A DNA stretch of 64,000 nucleotides from an uncultured Holophaga sp. (GTDB lineage: Bacteria > Acidobacteriota > Holophagae > Holophagales > Holophagaceae), in assembly GCF_963677305.1 (NCBI RefSeq), contig NZ_OY781925.1, forward strand, positions 3,314,783 through 3,378,782, in the 5' to 3' direction. Every line of letters begins with the position of its first letter. Position 1 is the stretch's first letter. A program made the translations under genes and the position numbers. Shown one piece after another: positions 63,181-64,000 of this stretch. Below the pieces are notes generated by a model. That model worked only from the letters and a program-made list of their open reading frames with translations, searched no databases and was not told where the DNA came from.

Positions 63181-63206
63181 GGTATTGATACCATGGTATC
63201 GATACC
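63181..63206 (-). promoter_or_regulatory. Tandem 12-bp palindromes upstream of adhE
   Basis: Two 12-bp palindromic units, GGTATTGATACC (63181-63192, one mismatch pair) and GGTATCGATACC (63195-63206, perfect), are separated by AT, so the whole 26-bp element is itself nearly palindromic. It lies 80 nt upstream of the adhE start. A TTGACA box (63240-63245, minus strand) upstream could be the -35, with no clear -10. The repeat is a strong candidate operator; the centred CG of the perfect copy recalls LacI-family sites. Confidence 0.6.
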
Positions 63207-63357
63207 TCTTTAACGATTAGGTGCCCACAGGCCCCCTTCTGTCAAACCCCCCTGCGGGTTTTGTTGACGGGTGTCACAGGACCCGCAAAGAGCCGGGACC
63301 AGACCTGCTGGCCCCTTCCCTGCAAACAATAGGTGCAGCAGCCTGTGGCGCCAGCCC

Positions 63358-64000
63358 TCAGGGCTCCCCCGCCACCCCTTCCTCTTCCCCCTGCACCGAG
63401 AGCTTGGCGGAGAGCACGGCCAGGCCGATGGCGATGTCCTGGTCCTGGACGATGACCCCGGCGGGCACGGTGAGAACCTGCCCGGTGAAGTTCCAGATGC
63501 CCTGAACCCCAGCCTTCACCAGCTGGTCGGCCACCTCCTGGGCCGCCTGGGGCGAGACCGTCAGGATGCCCATGCGGGCACCGGTCTCCTCCACCACCCG
63601 GTCCAGGTCCTCCAGGGACCGGACCACCATGCCCTTCACCGTCCGGCCCAGCAGCCCAGGGTCCCGATCGAAGGCGGCGCAGATGTTCAGCCCGTGGGCG
63701 TGGAAGCCCTCGTAACCCAGCAGGGCGGAACCCAGATGTCCCGCCCCCACCAGGACGGCCTCCGTGATGCGGTTCCAGTTGAGGCAGTGCTCGATGCCCC
63801 GCACCAGCTCCTCCACCTGGAAGCCTGTCTTGGGCATGCCGACCATGCCGATGAAGCCGAAGTCCTTGCGGACCTGGATGGCCTCCAGCTGAAGCAGCTC
63901 CGCCAGGCGGTTGCTGGAGACCACATCCCGCCCGGCGCGCTGCATGAGCCTCAACACCCGCAGATAGCTCGGCAGGCGCTGGACCGTGGTGATGGGGATG
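63358..64000 (-). CDS. rex: Redox-sensing transcriptional repressor Rex (5' end cut)
   Basis: About 213 residues are visible, with only the first few missing beyond the right edge. An N-terminal winged helix (QRLPSYLRVL, then SSNRLAELLQLEAIQVRKDFGF) is followed by the NAD(H)-binding Rossmann fold (AVLVGAGHLGSALLGYEGF at about 90-108). The domain-swapped C-terminal helix ends the protein. Rex releases DNA when the NADH/NAD ratio rises and commonly controls adhE-type genes. It is upstream of adhE on the same strand, with 256 nt between. Confidence 0.95.
   Translation of the reverse strand, partial: IPITTVQRLPSYLRVLRLMQRAGRDVVSSNRLAELLQLEAIQVRKDFGFIGMVGMPKTGFQVEELVRGIEHCLNWNRITEAVLVGAGHLGSALLGYEGFHAHGLNICAAFDRDPGLLGRTVKGMVVRSLEDLDRVVEETGARMGILTVSPQAAQEVADQLVKAGVQGIWNFTGQVLTVPAGVIVQDQDIAIGLAVLSAKLSVQGEEEGVAGEP

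Noticed and set aside
63246..63300. Rex operator upstream of adhE (TTGTTGACGGGTGTCACAG)
   Set aside because: The half-sites do not match each other or the TTGTGAA-N4-TTCACAA pattern when spaced correctly.

Overview
This is a 64 kb, high-GC stretch of a bacterial chromosome from a strict anaerobe. The best clue to its identity is a two-gene locus at 33764-37173 that matches pyrogallol-phloroglucinol transhydroxylase (athL/athB) at the level of active-site residues. Together with a fermentative gene set (lysine fermentation, AdhE, HydE, a trimeric flavin/FeS transhydrogenase-like complex, Rex), this suggests an acidobacterium of the Holophaga type (Holophaga foetida or a relative). That assignment is inference from gene content. 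I saw no tRNA or rRNA genes, CRISPR array, prophage or complete insertion sequence.

Left part (1-7.7 kb, all minus strand): a lysine-fermentation operon, kdd - kat-like transaminase - kce - kamA - kamB - kamC, running off the left edge, with an RpiR-type regulator upstream. It would turn lysine into acetoacetyl-CoA. The usual 3-aminobutyryl-CoA ammonia lyase is not seen; a class III transaminase sits in its place. At 7.8-13.6 kb a three-gene operon (NuoE-, NuoF- and NuoG/GltD-fusion-like) probably encodes an electron-bifurcating NAD(H)/NADP(H)/ferredoxin transhydrogenase. A hemerythrin-type FeS-repair protein, a membrane protein and two response regulators follow.

Centre (17.3-31.2 kb, mostly plus strand): tetrapyrrole synthesis genes hemA-hemC-hemD-hemB, then hemL, hemE and hemN. 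They are interrupted by an Xre-cupin regulator with an AMP-forming acyl-CoA ligase, an arsenic operon on the other strand (arsR-acr3-arsC/GNAT, the last with an apparent 1-nt frameshift), and a flavodoxin behind a Fur-like operator. From 31.9 to 37.2 kb lie a uridine-kinase-like protein and the transhydroxylase genes with a long AT-rich leader.

Right part (37.6-64 kb): a short PAS protein; an operon of DUF4388 protein, FtsX, receiver protein and TPR protein; ribBA-like, cyclic-nucleotide-binding and thioredoxin genes; isochorismatase-like hydrolase; lysS; a DUF1015 protein; a signalling group (REC-DUF4388, GH113-like hydrolase, hybrid histidine kinase, REC); a CBS/CorC protein, a DUF1624-like membrane protein and an APC amino-acid permease; comF, hydE and a cation diffusion facilitator; adhE behind two tandem palindromes; and rex, cut by the right edge.

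The metabolic theme is anaerobic fermentation and redox balancing: lysine and trihydroxybenzene catabolism feeding acyl-CoA pools, an NAD/NADP/ferredoxin exchange complex, ethanol formation by AdhE, and NADH sensing by Rex.
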